DNA of 64,000 nt from Pseudomonas hormoni (GCF_018502625.1 NZ_CP075566.1:1183001-1247000); one strand, 5' to 3'; counted from the stretch's first letter, positions 25,884 to 34,303 are shown. Numbers and translations are program-made. Notes: generated from the letters alone by a model not told the origin.

Positions 25884-26072
25884 ATGGCTGATCCGTATAT
25901 CGAAGACGACGAAGCTGAATTTCCGATCAACAATTGCGTGCAGTGTGGCCAGACAGATTATGTGTCGGGCTTTGGTGATGATGAGGTCAAGCTCGGCAAG
26001 ATGAAAACGATGGTGCGCCAGGGACCGAAGGCGAAATTTTTACCCAAGGTAGCGGCACCGGTCAGGAAGTAG
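25884..26072 (+). CDS. Small CxxC protein, 62 aa
   Basis: A 62-residue hydrophilic product, acidic at the start (MADPYIEDDEAEFP) with a CVQCG motif at about 19-23 and a basic second half. One CxxC pair could bind metal as a dimer or form a disulfide. ATG 25884 follows a strong GAGGGG site and ends just before a terminator, which supports it as a real gene. Function unknown. Confidence 0.7.
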   Translation: MADPYIEDDEAEFPINNCVQCGQTDYVSGFGDDEVKLGKMKTMVRQGPKAKFLPKVAAPVRK

Positions 26073-26084
26073 CTGCCATGAATA

Positions 26085-26110
26085 GACCCCGTCATCGAGC
26101 GGGGTTTTTT
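26085..26110 (+). terminator. Terminator after the CxxC protein gene
   Basis: GACCCCG-TCATCGA-GCGGGGTTTTTT: a GC stem followed by six T, 12 bases after the stop. Confidence 0.9.
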
Positions 26111-26213
26111 ATGCCTGAATGATTTTTTGCTGACGCCTGTTTTTACCCGGCTTTTTCACAAAGTTTTCACAAGGTCTTACGTAGTCTCAACTCATCCGTT
26201 AGAAAGCAACACC

Positions 26214-26242
26214 TAGCCCGTCTCCCCAGCGGGCTTTTTTTT
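26214..26242 (+). terminator. Second terminator-like hairpin in the 26073-26382 gap
   Basis: AGCCCG-TCTCCCCAG-CGGGCT followed by eight T. It is about 100 bases after the previous terminator with no gene between, so a short untranslated transcript could end here. The rest of this gap shows nothing else recognisable. Confidence 0.65.
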
Positions 26243-26382
26243 GCCTGTCATAAAACCTTTTCCATAAACGTTGTCCAACCGTCGCCAATGGCGAGGTTGG
26301 GTCCGTGCGTCTGGACTTTCTCGCCGCTAAAGCATTCAATCTCGACCCTTTTTGATTTCCCCCTATTTTTGAGGTTCTTGTC

Positions 26383-26754
26383 ATGCGTTTAACACTGCCC
26401 GCCCTGGTTCTGGGTTTGTTGGTTGCTCAAGGTGCAATGGCTGCTGGCGACGGCACGGCCGCGCTGGGTGGCGGTCTGGGTGGCGCGCTGGGTAACGTCG
26501 TCGGCCAAAGCATGGGCGGCAGCACCGGCGCAGCGATTGGTGCCGGTGTAGCGGGCGCAGCTGGCAGTGCCGTGGCAGCACGCAAAGGCAGCCGCACCAA
26601 AGCCGCAATCGGCGGCGGTGTGGGTGCCGCGGGCGGCTCGGTAATCGGCAATAGCCTGGGTGGCAAGACCGGCTCCACCATCGGCGCTGGTTTGGGCGGT
26701 GCATTGGGCGGTGGCGTTGGCAGCAACCTGGCCAAGGGTCACAAGCGTCATTGA
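26383..26754 (+). CDS. Exported glycine-zipper protein, copy 1
   Basis: A 123-residue protein with a signal peptide (MRLTLPALVLGLLVAQGAMA) followed by an almost continuous glycine-zipper region. GGxxG/AxxxG steps repeat in units such as LGGALGNVVGQSMGGSTGAA and IGNSLGGKTGSTIGAGLGGA. The tail is short and basic (AKGHKRH). Glycine zippers of this sort form packed membrane helices in outer-membrane-associated proteins. It is the first of two tandem paralogues, the second at 26944. A terminator follows directly. Function unknown. Confidence 0.88.
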   Translation: MRLTLPALVLGLLVAQGAMAAGDGTAALGGGLGGALGNVVGQSMGGSTGAAIGAGVAGAAGSAVAARKGSRTKAAIGGGVGAAGGSVIGNSLGGKTGSTIGAGLGGALGGGVGSNLAKGHKRH

Positions 26755-26772
26755 TTCTGAGAGATCAGTTCA

Positions 26773-26800
26773 AAAGCCCGGCTTGATGCCGGGCTTTTTG
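26773..26800 (+). terminator. Terminator of glycine-zipper copy 1
   Basis: AAAAGCCCGGC-TTGAT-GCCGGGCTTTTTG, a strong stem with T-run. Confidence 0.93.
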
Positions 26801-26943
26801 TATCTGGCTGTTTCTCCTTCGCAGCTAGCGCATCTTTAGCGGTCAAAACGTCATCGCTGAGCGGATTCAGTGGGGGCAGGTGCTAGACTCCGCCGATCCG
26901 TAGCGCGTTCTTTTCCCCCGTTGCGGAATTAGAGGTTCATATC

Positions 26944-27372
26944 ATGCGTTTGACATTGTCCACGTTGGTTCTGGGACTTTTGGTCGCTCAAGGTGCGATG
27001 GCTGCCGGTGACGGCACCGCGGCTGTTGGCGGTGGTATTGGCGGTGCGTTGGGTAACGTGGTCGGCCAGCAAATGGGCGGCAGCACAGGTGCAGCGATTG
27101 GCGCCGGTGTGGGTGGCGCGGCGGGCAGTGCGGTTGGCGCGCCTAAAGGCAGCCGCACCGCAGCGGCCGTCGGTGGTGGTTTGGGCTCGGCAGGTGGCTC
27201 GGTGATTGGTAACAGCCTCGGTGGCTCGACCGGTTCAACCATCGGCGCAGGCCTGGGCGGTGCAGCCGGTGGCGCGGTGGGCAACAACCTGGGCACCGAC
27301 AGCGGCAGTTCCCATTCCGGAAACGGGCACAAAAACAAACACAAGAATAAACACAGGAATAAACATCGCTGA
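26944..27372 (+). CDS. Exported glycine-zipper protein, copy 2
   Basis: A 142-residue paralogue of the gene at 26383. The signal peptide (MRLTLSTLVLGLLVAQGAMA) and zipper region are nearly the same, residue by residue. It differs in having a longer C-terminal tail: a serine/histidine segment and then a basic repeat of the form KNKHKNKHRNKHR, encoded by an A-rich tract. The upstream 40 bases also resemble those before copy 1, so the duplication took in the leader. It has its own terminator. The lysine/histidine tail could bind metal, nucleic acid or lipopolysaccharide, but this is a guess. Confidence 0.88.
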   Translation: MRLTLSTLVLGLLVAQGAMAAGDGTAAVGGGIGGALGNVVGQQMGGSTGAAIGAGVGGAAGSAVGAPKGSRTAAAVGGGLGSAGGSVIGNSLGGSTGSTIGAGLGGAAGGAVGNNLGTDSGSSHSGNGHKNKHKNKHRNKHR

Positions 27373-27391
27373 CCCGATAGCGAATGACTAG

Positions 27392-27418
27392 AAACCCGGC
27401 CTGGCGCCGGGTTTTTCG
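27392..27418 (+). terminator. Terminator of glycine-zipper copy 2
   Basis: AAACCCGGC-CTG-GCGCCGGGTTTTTCG, stem and T-run. Confidence 0.9.
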
Positions 27419-27499
27419 TTTTCGCGAGAAGTACTCTGGAACGATTGGCCCCCACGTTGCCTCGAACTTCATACACACCTGAATATCGAGAGGTATGCC

Positions 27500-27688
27500 A
27501 TGACGCCTGAAACCGAAGGCAATGAAGAAAAAGGTCCAAGCGGACTGCCGTTTATCAATGACCCGGGTAATGAAGATCCGGGGTCGCTGATGGATGATGC
27601 GACGGTGCCGCTTAACGATGCCGATGACGCGGGTGACGTGGGCCAGACAGAGTTTGAAGACGAGGATGACGACGAAGACGAGCAATGA
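27500..27688 (+). CDS. Small highly acidic protein, 62 aa
   Basis: A 62-residue product with no hydrophobic core, rich in D, E, G and P and ending FEDEDDDEDEQ. GAGAGG lies before the ATG. It is probably disordered. Similar in style to the next gene at 27797, and both lie in the same orientation after the glycine-zipper genes. Function unknown. Confidence 0.65.
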   Translation: MTPETEGNEEKGPSGLPFINDPGNEDPGSLMDDATVPLNDADDAGDVGQTEFEDEDDDEDEQ

Positions 27689-27796
27689 TCAGCCGCTGCG
27701 ATCGGGGTGACCGATCGTCCCCTTGATCGAACTGCATTCGTCACGCTGGCATCGAAATGTCAGGACCTGTTTTTCAGGCCCCTTGAGAGGTGCTTT

Positions 27797-28015
27797 ATGA
27801 ACGCTGATCCCAAAGACACTGACATCGACGACACCCCTGAATACCCACTGCCTTCGCCGACCGATTCGCTGAGTCGCGATCAGCGGCCGCCGGATGATGA
27901 GGCGGGTGTGGAACAGGTGCCTGACGGTGATGTAAAGCGCGCGGATACCGATGTTGAAGCGCTGCCAGATGATCCTGATATTGCGGGGAAGGATGGCTCT
28001 GACGAGCCGAGTTGA
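27797..28015 (+). CDS. Small acidic, proline-rich protein, 72 aa
   Basis: A 72-residue hydrophilic product (TDIDDTPEYPLPSPTD, then ADTDVEALPDDPDIAGKD). GAGAGG lies eight bases before ATG 27797. It is probably disordered like its upstream neighbour. A hairpin terminator follows 40 bases after the stop. Function unknown. Confidence 0.65.
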   Translation: MNADPKDTDIDDTPEYPLPSPTDSLSRDQRPPDDEAGVEQVPDGDVKRADTDVEALPDDPDIAGKDGSDEPS

Positions 28016-28055
28016 TACCTGTAGCCACTGTTACTTTGAGCCATACCTCAAGAAG

Positions 28056-28086
28056 ATAACGTGGGTTAACCACGTTATTGTTTTTC
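28056..28086. terminator. Shared terminator between convergent genes
   Basis: ATAACGTGG-GTTAA-CCACGTTAT is a perfect 9-bp stem, followed on the plus strand by TGTTTTTC. It ends the acidic-protein transcript and overlaps the stop codon (28075-28077) of the minus-strand immunity gene. Confidence 0.75.
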
Positions 28087-28470
28087 TGATTCGATCCATT
28101 TTCTGAAGAAATTTCGTTGGGCTTCCGGATCGTTCGTCAAGTTGTCTTCGTCATAGTCAAAAATGTAAACGATGTCGTCGAGTGATGCTTTTTTACCCAG
28201 CGTTAATTCGTACGCTTTTAGGCCGCGAGACATCTGTGAAGACATGCTGGAGGGGTGAACGTTGACCTTTGATCCTTTACAAAGAAATTGAATGTGGGGA
28301 TTGTCTTCTCGAATCCTGCCAAGGCACCTGTAAAAGTCAGTATCTGCATATGTTTTGTGGACACCGTTTCCCAGCACAAAAGTTATGGATACGGCTTTGC
28401 TGTCGCAGATCAGTTGAGCTGTTTCCTTTGTTCCATCAATTCTGATTGTCAATTCAACTTCAGATGTCAT
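28075..28470 (-). CDS. Probable immunity protein for the Rhs toxin
   Basis: A 131-residue soluble, acidic protein directly after the Rhs gene; its ATG overlaps the Rhs stop codon by four bases. In polymorphic toxin systems this position is held by the cognate immunity gene. The sequence has beta-strand-like segments (ELTIRIDGTKETAQLICDSK, SITFVLGNG) and a C-terminal helix. I do not recognise the family. It is AT-richer than the chromosome, like the toxin tip beside it, as expected if the two are exchanged as a unit. Immunity function is inferred from position only. Confidence 0.75.
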   Translation of the reverse strand: MTSEVELTIRIDGTKETAQLICDSKAVSITFVLGNGVHKTYADTDFYRCLGRIREDNPHIQFLCKGSKVNVHPSSMSSQMSRGLKAYELTLGKKASLDDIVYIFDYDEDNLTNDPEAQRNFFRKWIESEKQ

Positions 28471-31400
28471 TTCCTGATTTTCCTGTTTGGGTTGGGTATG
28501 GAATAGCCGAACTCTCTACCGTCATCAATGATCAACGTTGCTCCGAGGACATCCTCGTTTTTAATCCGGTTTGGTATGGCTATTTCCTTTTCCCTATCGA
28601 ATTGATACATCGCACCAAGCTCTTTCTCCAAGTCGTATCCGGGGATTTTTTGGAGTGTGTAGAGATAACCTATTTTCGTATTGAAGCCGGTGGCAAAAGT
28701 TTTTCCCATATCTCTCGATGTTGATGTGCTAATAAAATTGCTCGGTGGGTGGTCACTGTCGATAGAGTGGAGCAACAGATCATTGCTTTTTCCTTTACTT
28801 TTAAAGCCATTTTCGAACACATCATCAGGCTCTCGGTCATCTCCGCGGTATAAGTAATCGTCTTCTCCCTTCGGCTTAGGCAATGTGGGTTCAGCACCTT
28901 TTACGGTTGCCTTGTTGGTTGGATCCTCACCCGCCGCCCCGCATTTCCCCGCCCCCGGACACTCACTCAACCCCAACGGATCAACCCACCCCGTCGGACT
29001 CCGCGTGTACTGGTACTGATTCAACCCCCCAGCCAACTTGCTCGGATCCGGCGTCAAATACCGTCCAAGCTCCGGCTGGTAGTACCGATGCCGGTTGTAG
29101 TGCAGCCCGGTTTCCGAATCGAAATACTGACCCTGAAACCGCAACGGTTGGTCGAGAATCTGGTGGGTGTCTCGGTTCAGGCGGGTGAGGCGGCCGTAGG
29201 CGGTGTATCGCGCGGCCCAGACGATTTCGCCGCTGTAATCCGTCAGTTCTTGCGGTGTACCGAGGTGGTCGAGTTGGTAGTAGAACGGGCATGCCTTGCG
29301 AGGACCTTTGCCGTCGAGCATGGCCAATGGGCGAAATGTGCCCGGTTCATAGACGTAACTGCGGTAATGCTCGCGGCCGCTTTCGGCGACGAGGTTGTCG
29401 CCCTGCCAGAAAAACTCGGTGGTTTTGCCGTCGATGGTTTTGGCGATGCGGCGGCCGAAGGCGTCGTAGCGGTAGCTCGCGTAACGCCCATCCGGCGTCG
29501 TGACACCGATCAGCCGATGCTGGCAGTCGTAACGATATTCGGTGACAAGTTTTTGCGCTGTGCCCCGGCGTTCGCGAATGAGGTTACCGAAGGCGTTGTA
29601 ATCGTAATGCCGGTCGCCTTGCATCAGCAGGCGATTACCCAGCACCTTCGCTACGCCAGGGCGGTCCTGCATCAGCAGATTTCCGGCCGGATCGTGGGCG
29701 AAGCTTTCCGGTTGGTGATCGCGGGAGTGGCGGACGCGTATCAGGCGGTCGAGCGTGTCGTAGTGGTAGCTGCGCTGGCCGTGGCGAGTGTCGGCGATGC
29801 TGTCGAGATTGCCATTGGCGCTGTAGGCATAATCGCGGCGATACAGCGATTGCTGCTGTTGGCTTACGGCGTGGGCCTTCAGACGCCCTTGGTCGTCGAA
29901 CTGATATTCGCTGAGCAACAGGCCCTGACGTCGGGTTTGCTCGCGATCGGCGACGAAGGTGTGCGACGTGAGGCGGGCGCCATTGAGGTCAATGGCCGTC
30001 AGTGCGCCGCCCTTGGCATGGTGGTAATCGAGCCTGCTGTTGTCCGGCAGACGCAGATGATTGAGTTGTCCACAGGCATCGTAGCCATAACGCAACGTGC
30101 CCCACCCTTGGTGTTCGGTGACTAGCCGGTCCTGTTGGTCGTACTCGAACTCCAGCGGGTGATCGTTGCCGTCATCGACGCTGACCAGCCGCCCAAGGCT
30201 GTCATGGCGGTACTCGACGTTGACGCCGTCCGGCAGCGTCTTGACCAGCAACCGTCCAGTCGAATCCCGTTGATAAGCGGTAATCAGTTTCGAGTCGTCA
30301 TCACCGAACTCGGTTTTCTCCAGCAGATGACCGTTCAGGTCGTAGGCATACGCGGTGCGGCGGCCGTCGAACCCGGTTTCCTGTCGGATCAATCCATTGG
30401 GTGTGTAGTCCAGCTGATATTTCTCGCCGGATTCGTTTTCAATCCCGGTCAGCAGTAGCTGTGCGTTGTCGTAGCGATAAAGCAGTTGCGTACCGTCCGG
30501 ATTGATCCTGCGGCTGATCAGGTGCAGATCATCGGCATATTCAAAACGGGTGATGCGGCCCAGCTCATTACGTTCGGCAACGATCTTGCCGTAGGCGTTG
30601 TAGCTGAAGGCGCGACTGGCGCCTGTGGGAAACGTCGTCTGGATCAATCGTCCTGCGGCGTCCCATTCGTACCGGGTGACGGCACCGTGTTCGTCCTGAC
30701 GAGTCGTCTGCCGGCCAAGCACGTTGTAGGAAAAACGCCGCTGACTGCCATCCGGCAAGGTCTCTTCGATCAACTGCCCCAGGGCATTGCGAAGGAAGAG
30801 ATGCCGACTGTTGTCCGGATAACGGGCCGACAGCAGGCGACCTTTTTCGTCGTAGTGATAGTGGGTGACATGCCCGTCAGGATTAGTCGCTTCGGTGACG
30901 TCACCTTGGGCATTGCGCTGGTACTTCCACACGGCTTTGCCGCGGTACTGCGCATGCAGGAAACCATTGCGGTATTCGTAGGAGGTCGGCTCGCCTTCAG
31001 GTGGAATCAGGGCAATCAGTCGCCCGATTTCGTCATGGCGATATTGGGTAATCGCCCCCAGCGGATTCCTTTCGGCGATCAACCGGCCCTGGTCGTCATA
31101 GGCGTTGAAGTGTTCCGCCCCGTCCGGTTCAACCCGTTGCACGAGCCGCGCCTGATGATCGTGCCGGTAAAACGCTTCGCTGCCGTCGACGTTTTTTACC
31201 CGCACACCACCATTGTCATCCCAGGCATACCGCGTATCCATTTGCGAAAACGACGCCCAATGTCGGACGCATCGCACAGCCTTGCCGGACCTTTCCCATT
31301 CCCAGAAGAAACTCGCGCCACCGGCCAGTTGCCGCTGCAAAATAACCTGCTGGACGTCGTAGTCGTAGCGTTCGCTTTCACCGAGGGCATTGGTGGCTTC

Positions 31401-33335
31401 GATCAAGCGATGGCAGGCGTCGTAGCGGTAGGCAACCAGTGTCTGCTCGGTACGCCAGGCGTCTTCCAGCGTGGCGGCTGGGTGAAAGCTCTGATACTCG
31501 ACGGCGACGAGGTGTCGGCGCTCATAGCGCAATCGCAGTGAACGCCCTGCGCCGTTGTCGAGGCGCATGATTCTGTCGGACCTGTCGCGCTGCACCGTCA
31601 ACCGGTTGCCATAGGCGTCGCTGACGGCCGTCAGTCGTCCTGTCCGGAAGTGGTAAAAGCGCGCCGCTTCGCCGGCCAGTGCGATGACCAGTTCTTCCGG
31701 CTCGTCCCCCAGATAAATAGCCGCCCGCGACAGGCTGTTGTGGATGGCCGGTCGTTCGCTGTTCGGCAGCGGGAAAGTGATGCGACGGTTTTCATGGTCG
31801 ATCCAGCTGACGTTGTTGCCGTCGATTTCCAGCCGATGCGCCAGGGAATGACTCCAGCCAAATCCGAGCCCGCCGTCGATTTCGACGGCACTGGTGCGAT
31901 ATACGCGGGTGAACTCGAACGGCAACAGACCATCCAGCGAGCCATCGATCAGGGTCAGCAGTTCCTCACCGGTGACCATCGACACCGGGCAGCCGTTGGT
32001 CGCGGTGTTGTCCGCTGAATCGACACTGTCGCCGTTCGGGTTTTTCGCCGGGACGGAGGCATCATCGCGATGTTCCTGCCGGGTCAGGCGGGTCCTGGTT
32101 TGGGACTTGTTGCGAGCAATGGCGAGCGGATTGTTGACCTGCACAACCGCTGATTGACTGTCAGTGATCTGCAGTGGAACGGCCGGCGCAGGTGTGAGCG
32201 GCGCGTTACGAGCATTGACCATCAAAGGTTTAAGCGCGCCCGCGTGACGGGTAAGGTCGGCACCCGCCGTGAGCCCGGCCAGTCGCAAACTCGCCGCCGC
32301 CAGCCATTGTCGGGCTCGCTCGGACTTGAGCTTGCCCAGTACTTTGGCGCTCATGCCGACGTTCAGGCCTGCAGGACTCGTGAGGCGCACCAGCAGGAAA
32401 CCGATCAGTATCTCTGTGCGAATTTCCGCCACCACCTCGGCGACGTACTGCGGCGGCAGCATGCGCAACCAACTGGTGAAAGCCGCGAGGTGAATGAACA
32501 TCAACGGCTCATCGCTTAACACCAGCAACACGTTGGCGATGGCTTCGGCCGATGCGCCCAGTAGCGTCTCGAGCTCAAAGGCGGTCAGGTACTCAAGGAG
32601 TTTTTCGCTGTTGGCTTGCAGGTCTGCCATCAGGGCAAAGACCTGTTTCACGTCATCCCACAAACCGTGCAACGACTTCTCGAAGCCACGCCAATCGGCC
32701 CGTTGCAGCAAGCCATAACGCTCAGTGAACCCTGCCTCGGAAAACCCCGCCCACAATGGCTCGAACTCGGTCGTCCACTCGCTGCGTAACCAGCCTTCAA
32801 GTTCGTCGATCACGCTTTGATAAGAGGCGTAAAGCGCTTTGACGTGTTCGGTGGAAACGTCGGGAAAGAACGTGATGCGGTAACGCTGGCCACGCCAGCA
32901 TTCAGGGATTTCGAGAATGCCGCCGGGCCCGATGACTTTGTGAATCGGCTCGCCAAACGTCGGTACGCCGTTGTCTTCGGCCAACAGGGGTTCGAGCATC
33001 ACCGGCGTATCGCCGATCGGCACGAAGCGCGCGGCTTCAAACAGGTGCACCAGGGTCAAAGGGCCGCTGGCCGGGCACGTGGCGAGTGTCGAACTGACAG
33101 GCGTGGTGGAATCCTTTGGTGCGCTCAAGCGAACGTCGTTGCCGACCTTGAACACCTGTTCGACGTCCAGCGCCCAACCGGTCCAGAAATTTTCCGCCCA
33201 GGCTTCGTAGTCGTTGAGGCAGAGACGAAAATCCCCGAGCAGCGCTTCGACGTCCGGTTGCCCGGGGTTCATGGCGGCGACCACGAGCAGGCCGATGGCG
33301 TTGTTCAAGGCCAGGACCTTGTCGGGGTTGAACAT
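28467..33335 (-). CDS. Rhs-family polymorphic toxin with C-terminal ADP-ribosyltransferase-like domain
   Basis: A 1622-residue Rhs protein. The first 440 residues are largely helical, with no PAAR motif. A DUF6531-like segment begins near 450 (NGCPVSMVTGEELLTLIDGS), followed by many YD repeats (for example YRYDACHRLIEATNALGE) that build the hollow beta-cage. The Rhs core ends with the conserved SETGLHYNRHRYYQPELGRY, DPSKLAGGLNQYQY and WVDPLGLS. After that a variable tip of 165 residues begins. Rhs proteins usually leave the cell through type VI secretion and cleave themselves at the core end to free the toxin. No vgrG or T6SS gene is in this window, so it is an orphan locus. GAGGGA precedes the ATG at 33335. 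Confidence 0.93.
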   Translation of the reverse strand: MFNPDKVLALNNAIGLLVVAAMNPGQPDVEALLGDFRLCLNDYEAWAENFWTGWALDVEQVFKVGNDVRLSAPKDSTTPVSSTLATCPASGPLTLVHLFEAARFVPIGDTPVMLEPLLAEDNGVPTFGEPIHKVIGPGGILEIPECWRGQRYRITFFPDVSTEHVKALYASYQSVIDELEGWLRSEWTTEFEPLWAGFSEAGFTERYGLLQRADWRGFEKSLHGLWDDVKQVFALMADLQANSEKLLEYLTAFELETLLGASAEAIANVLLVLSDEPLMFIHLAAFTSWLRMLPPQYVAEVVAEIRTEILIGFLLVRLTSPAGLNVGMSAKVLGKLKSERARQWLAAASLRLAGLTAGADLTRHAGALKPLMVNARNAPLTPAPAVPLQITDSQSAVVQVNNPLAIARNKSQTRTRLTRQEHRDDASVPAKNPNGDSVDSADNTATNGCPVSMVTGEELLTLIDGSLDGLLPFEFTRVYRTSAVEIDGGLGFGWSHSLAHRLEIDGNNVSWIDHENRRITFPLPNSERPAIHNSLSRAAIYLGDEPEELVIALAGEAARFYHFRTGRLTAVSDAYGNRLTVQRDRSDRIMRLDNGAGRSLRLRYERRHLVAVEYQSFHPAATLEDAWRTEQTLVAYRYDACHRLIEATNALGESERYDYDVQQVILQRQLAGGASFFWEWERSGKAVRCVRHWASFSQMDTRYAWDDNGGVRVKNVDGSEAFYRHDHQARLVQRVEPDGAEHFNAYDDQGRLIAERNPLGAITQYRHDEIGRLIALIPPEGEPTSYEYRNGFLHAQYRGKAVWKYQRNAQGDVTEATNPDGHVTHYHYDEKGRLLSARYPDNSRHLFLRNALGQLIEETLPDGSQRRFSYNVLGRQTTRQDEHGAVTRYEWDAAGRLIQTTFPTGASRAFSYNAYGKIVAERNELGRITRFEYADDLHLISRRINPDGTQLLYRYDNAQLLLTGIENESGEKYQLDYTPNGLIRQETGFDGRRTAYAYDLNGHLLEKTEFGDDDSKLITAYQRDSTGRLLVKTLPDGVNVEYRHDSLGRLVSVDDGNDHPLEFEYDQQDRLVTEHQGWGTLRYGYDACGQLNHLRLPDNSRLDYHHAKGGALTAIDLNGARLTSHTFVADREQTRRQGLLLSEYQFDDQGRLKAHAVSQQQQSLYRRDYAYSANGNLDSIADTRHGQRSYHYDTLDRLIRVRHSRDHQPESFAHDPAGNLLMQDRPGVAKVLGNRLLMQGDRHYDYNAFGNLIRERRGTAQKLVTEYRYDCQHRLIGVTTPDGRYASYRYDAFGRRIAKTIDGKTTEFFWQGDNLVAESGREHYRSYVYEPGTFRPLAMLDGKGPRKACPFYYQLDHLGTPQELTDYSGEIVWAARYTAYGRLTRLNRDTHQILDQPLRFQGQYFDSETGLHYNRHRYYQPELGRYLTPDPSKLAGGLNQYQYTRSPTGWVDPLGLSECPGAGKCGAAGEDPTNKATVKGAEPTLPKPKGEDDYLYRGDDREPDDVFENGFKSKGKSNDLLLHSIDSDHPPSNFISTSTSRDMGKTFATGFNTKIGYLYTLQKIPGYDLEKELGAMYQFDREKEIAIPNRIKNEDVLGATLIIDDGREFGYSIPNPNRKIRK
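28470..28964 (-). other. Rhs variable toxin tip with R-STS-ExE ADP-ribosyltransferase pattern
   Basis: Residues 1458-1622 of the Rhs protein. Visible are YLYRGDDR (Arg1497), FISTSTS (Ser1536-Thr1537-Ser1538) and REKEIAIP (Glu1582 and Glu1584). This order of R, S-T-S and E-x-E is the mark of arginine-type mono-ADP-ribosyltransferases related to cholera and pertussis toxins. The segment DDVFENGFKSKGKSNDLLLH also resembles those toxins' second motif region. The coding DNA is markedly AT-richer than the Rhs core, a usual sign of tip exchange. The target protein or RNA is unknown. Confidence 0.8.
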
Positions 33336-33596
33336 TCGCAGTCCCTCGCGCGGGTCGATTTTGGTCGCGTGACTTTGCGGGGGATCAACAGGGAAAGAAG
33401 TCGGGAAAGGAGGCGTTTGGTGTAGGGCGAATCGCTAAATCATGGGCAGCGCTTCGGAACAGGTTCTATCAGCGTCGGGAGATTGCCCGTTGCTCTATGT
33501 CGGCCGCGCTCGTTATGCTGCTGAAACCTTTAATCCAATCCGCGATTCAGCCGTACCTGAATCGGTCGGGATGTCGTTAAAAACGGATCAGATGCG

Positions 33597-34292
33597 ATGA
33601 ATGCACCGCTGAAAGAGTTCGGCCCGATCAAAGCCGTGATTTTCGATATGGACGGCTTGCTGCTGGACACCGAGGGCATTTACACCGAGGTCACGTCCAT
33701 CATTGCCGGGCGCTACGGCCGGACCTTCGACTGGAGCGTCAAACAGAACATTATCGGCCGCGGCGCGGGCGATCTGGCGCGTTATGTGGTCGAGGCGCTG
33801 GAACTGCCGATCACCGCCGAGGAATTTCTGGTGATCCGCGAGCCGCTGATGCGCGAGCGTTTTCCTACCGCGTTGGCGATGCCCGGTGCAGAGGAACTGG
33901 TTCGGCACTTGAAGGCCAACAACATCCCGATTGCGGTGGGCACCAGTTCTTCGCGTCAGTCGTTCGGCCAGAAAACCACGTTGCACCGCGACTGGTTTGC
34001 GCTGTTCGACTTCATCGTGACGGCCGATGACCCGGAGGTCGGCGCAGCCAAACCGGCGCCGGATATTTTCCTCACGGCAGCACGACGCCTGGGCGTGGCG
34101 CCCGAGGATTGCCTGGTGTTCGAAGATTCGCCGTTCGGTGTCACGGCGGCGAAAGCGGCGGGGATGACGGCGATTGCGATTCCCGATGCGGCGATGGCTG
34201 ACGAAAAATACGCACACGCTGATGGCATTCTTCGTACGTTGAAAGCGTTCACGCCAGGTGCTTGCGGTTTGCCCGCGCTCGAGTGGGCGTAA
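33597..34292 (+). CDS. HAD-family phosphatase (beta-phosphoglucomutase-like subgroup)
   Basis: A 231-residue cytosolic HAD hydrolase. Motif I is VIFDMDGLLLDTEG with the nucleophilic and acid/base aspartates, motif II is VGTSSSRQSF, motif III is around the lysine in GAAKPAPDIFL, and motif IV is CLVFEDSPFGVTAAKAAGM. The cap domain is the small helical type inserted after motif I. This subgroup includes sugar-phosphate, glycerol-phosphate and pseudouridine-phosphate phosphatases; the substrate cannot be told. It begins with ATG 33597 inside GATGCGATGA. The 33336-33596 gap before it, divergent from the Rhs gene, shows nothing else. Confidence 0.9.
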   Translation: MNAPLKEFGPIKAVIFDMDGLLLDTEGIYTEVTSIIAGRYGRTFDWSVKQNIIGRGAGDLARYVVEALELPITAEEFLVIREPLMRERFPTALAMPGAEELVRHLKANNIPIAVGTSSSRQSFGQKTTLHRDWFALFDFIVTADDPEVGAAKPAPDIFLTAARRLGVAPEDCLVFEDSPFGVTAAKAAGMTAIAIPDAAMADEKYAHADGILRTLKAFTPGACGLPALEWA

Positions 34293-34303
34293 CGCGCAAA
34301 TAA

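Noticed and set aside
17273..28470. Prophage or integrative element bounded by tRNA-Ser
   Set aside because: No integrase, phage or conjugation gene is visible and I found no direct repeat of the tRNA 3' end downstream.
28467..33335. PAAR or VgrG delivery domain at the Rhs N-terminus
   Set aside because: No PAAR motif or hydrophobic chaperone-binding helices of the usual type are seen in the first 440 residues, so delivery mode is left open.
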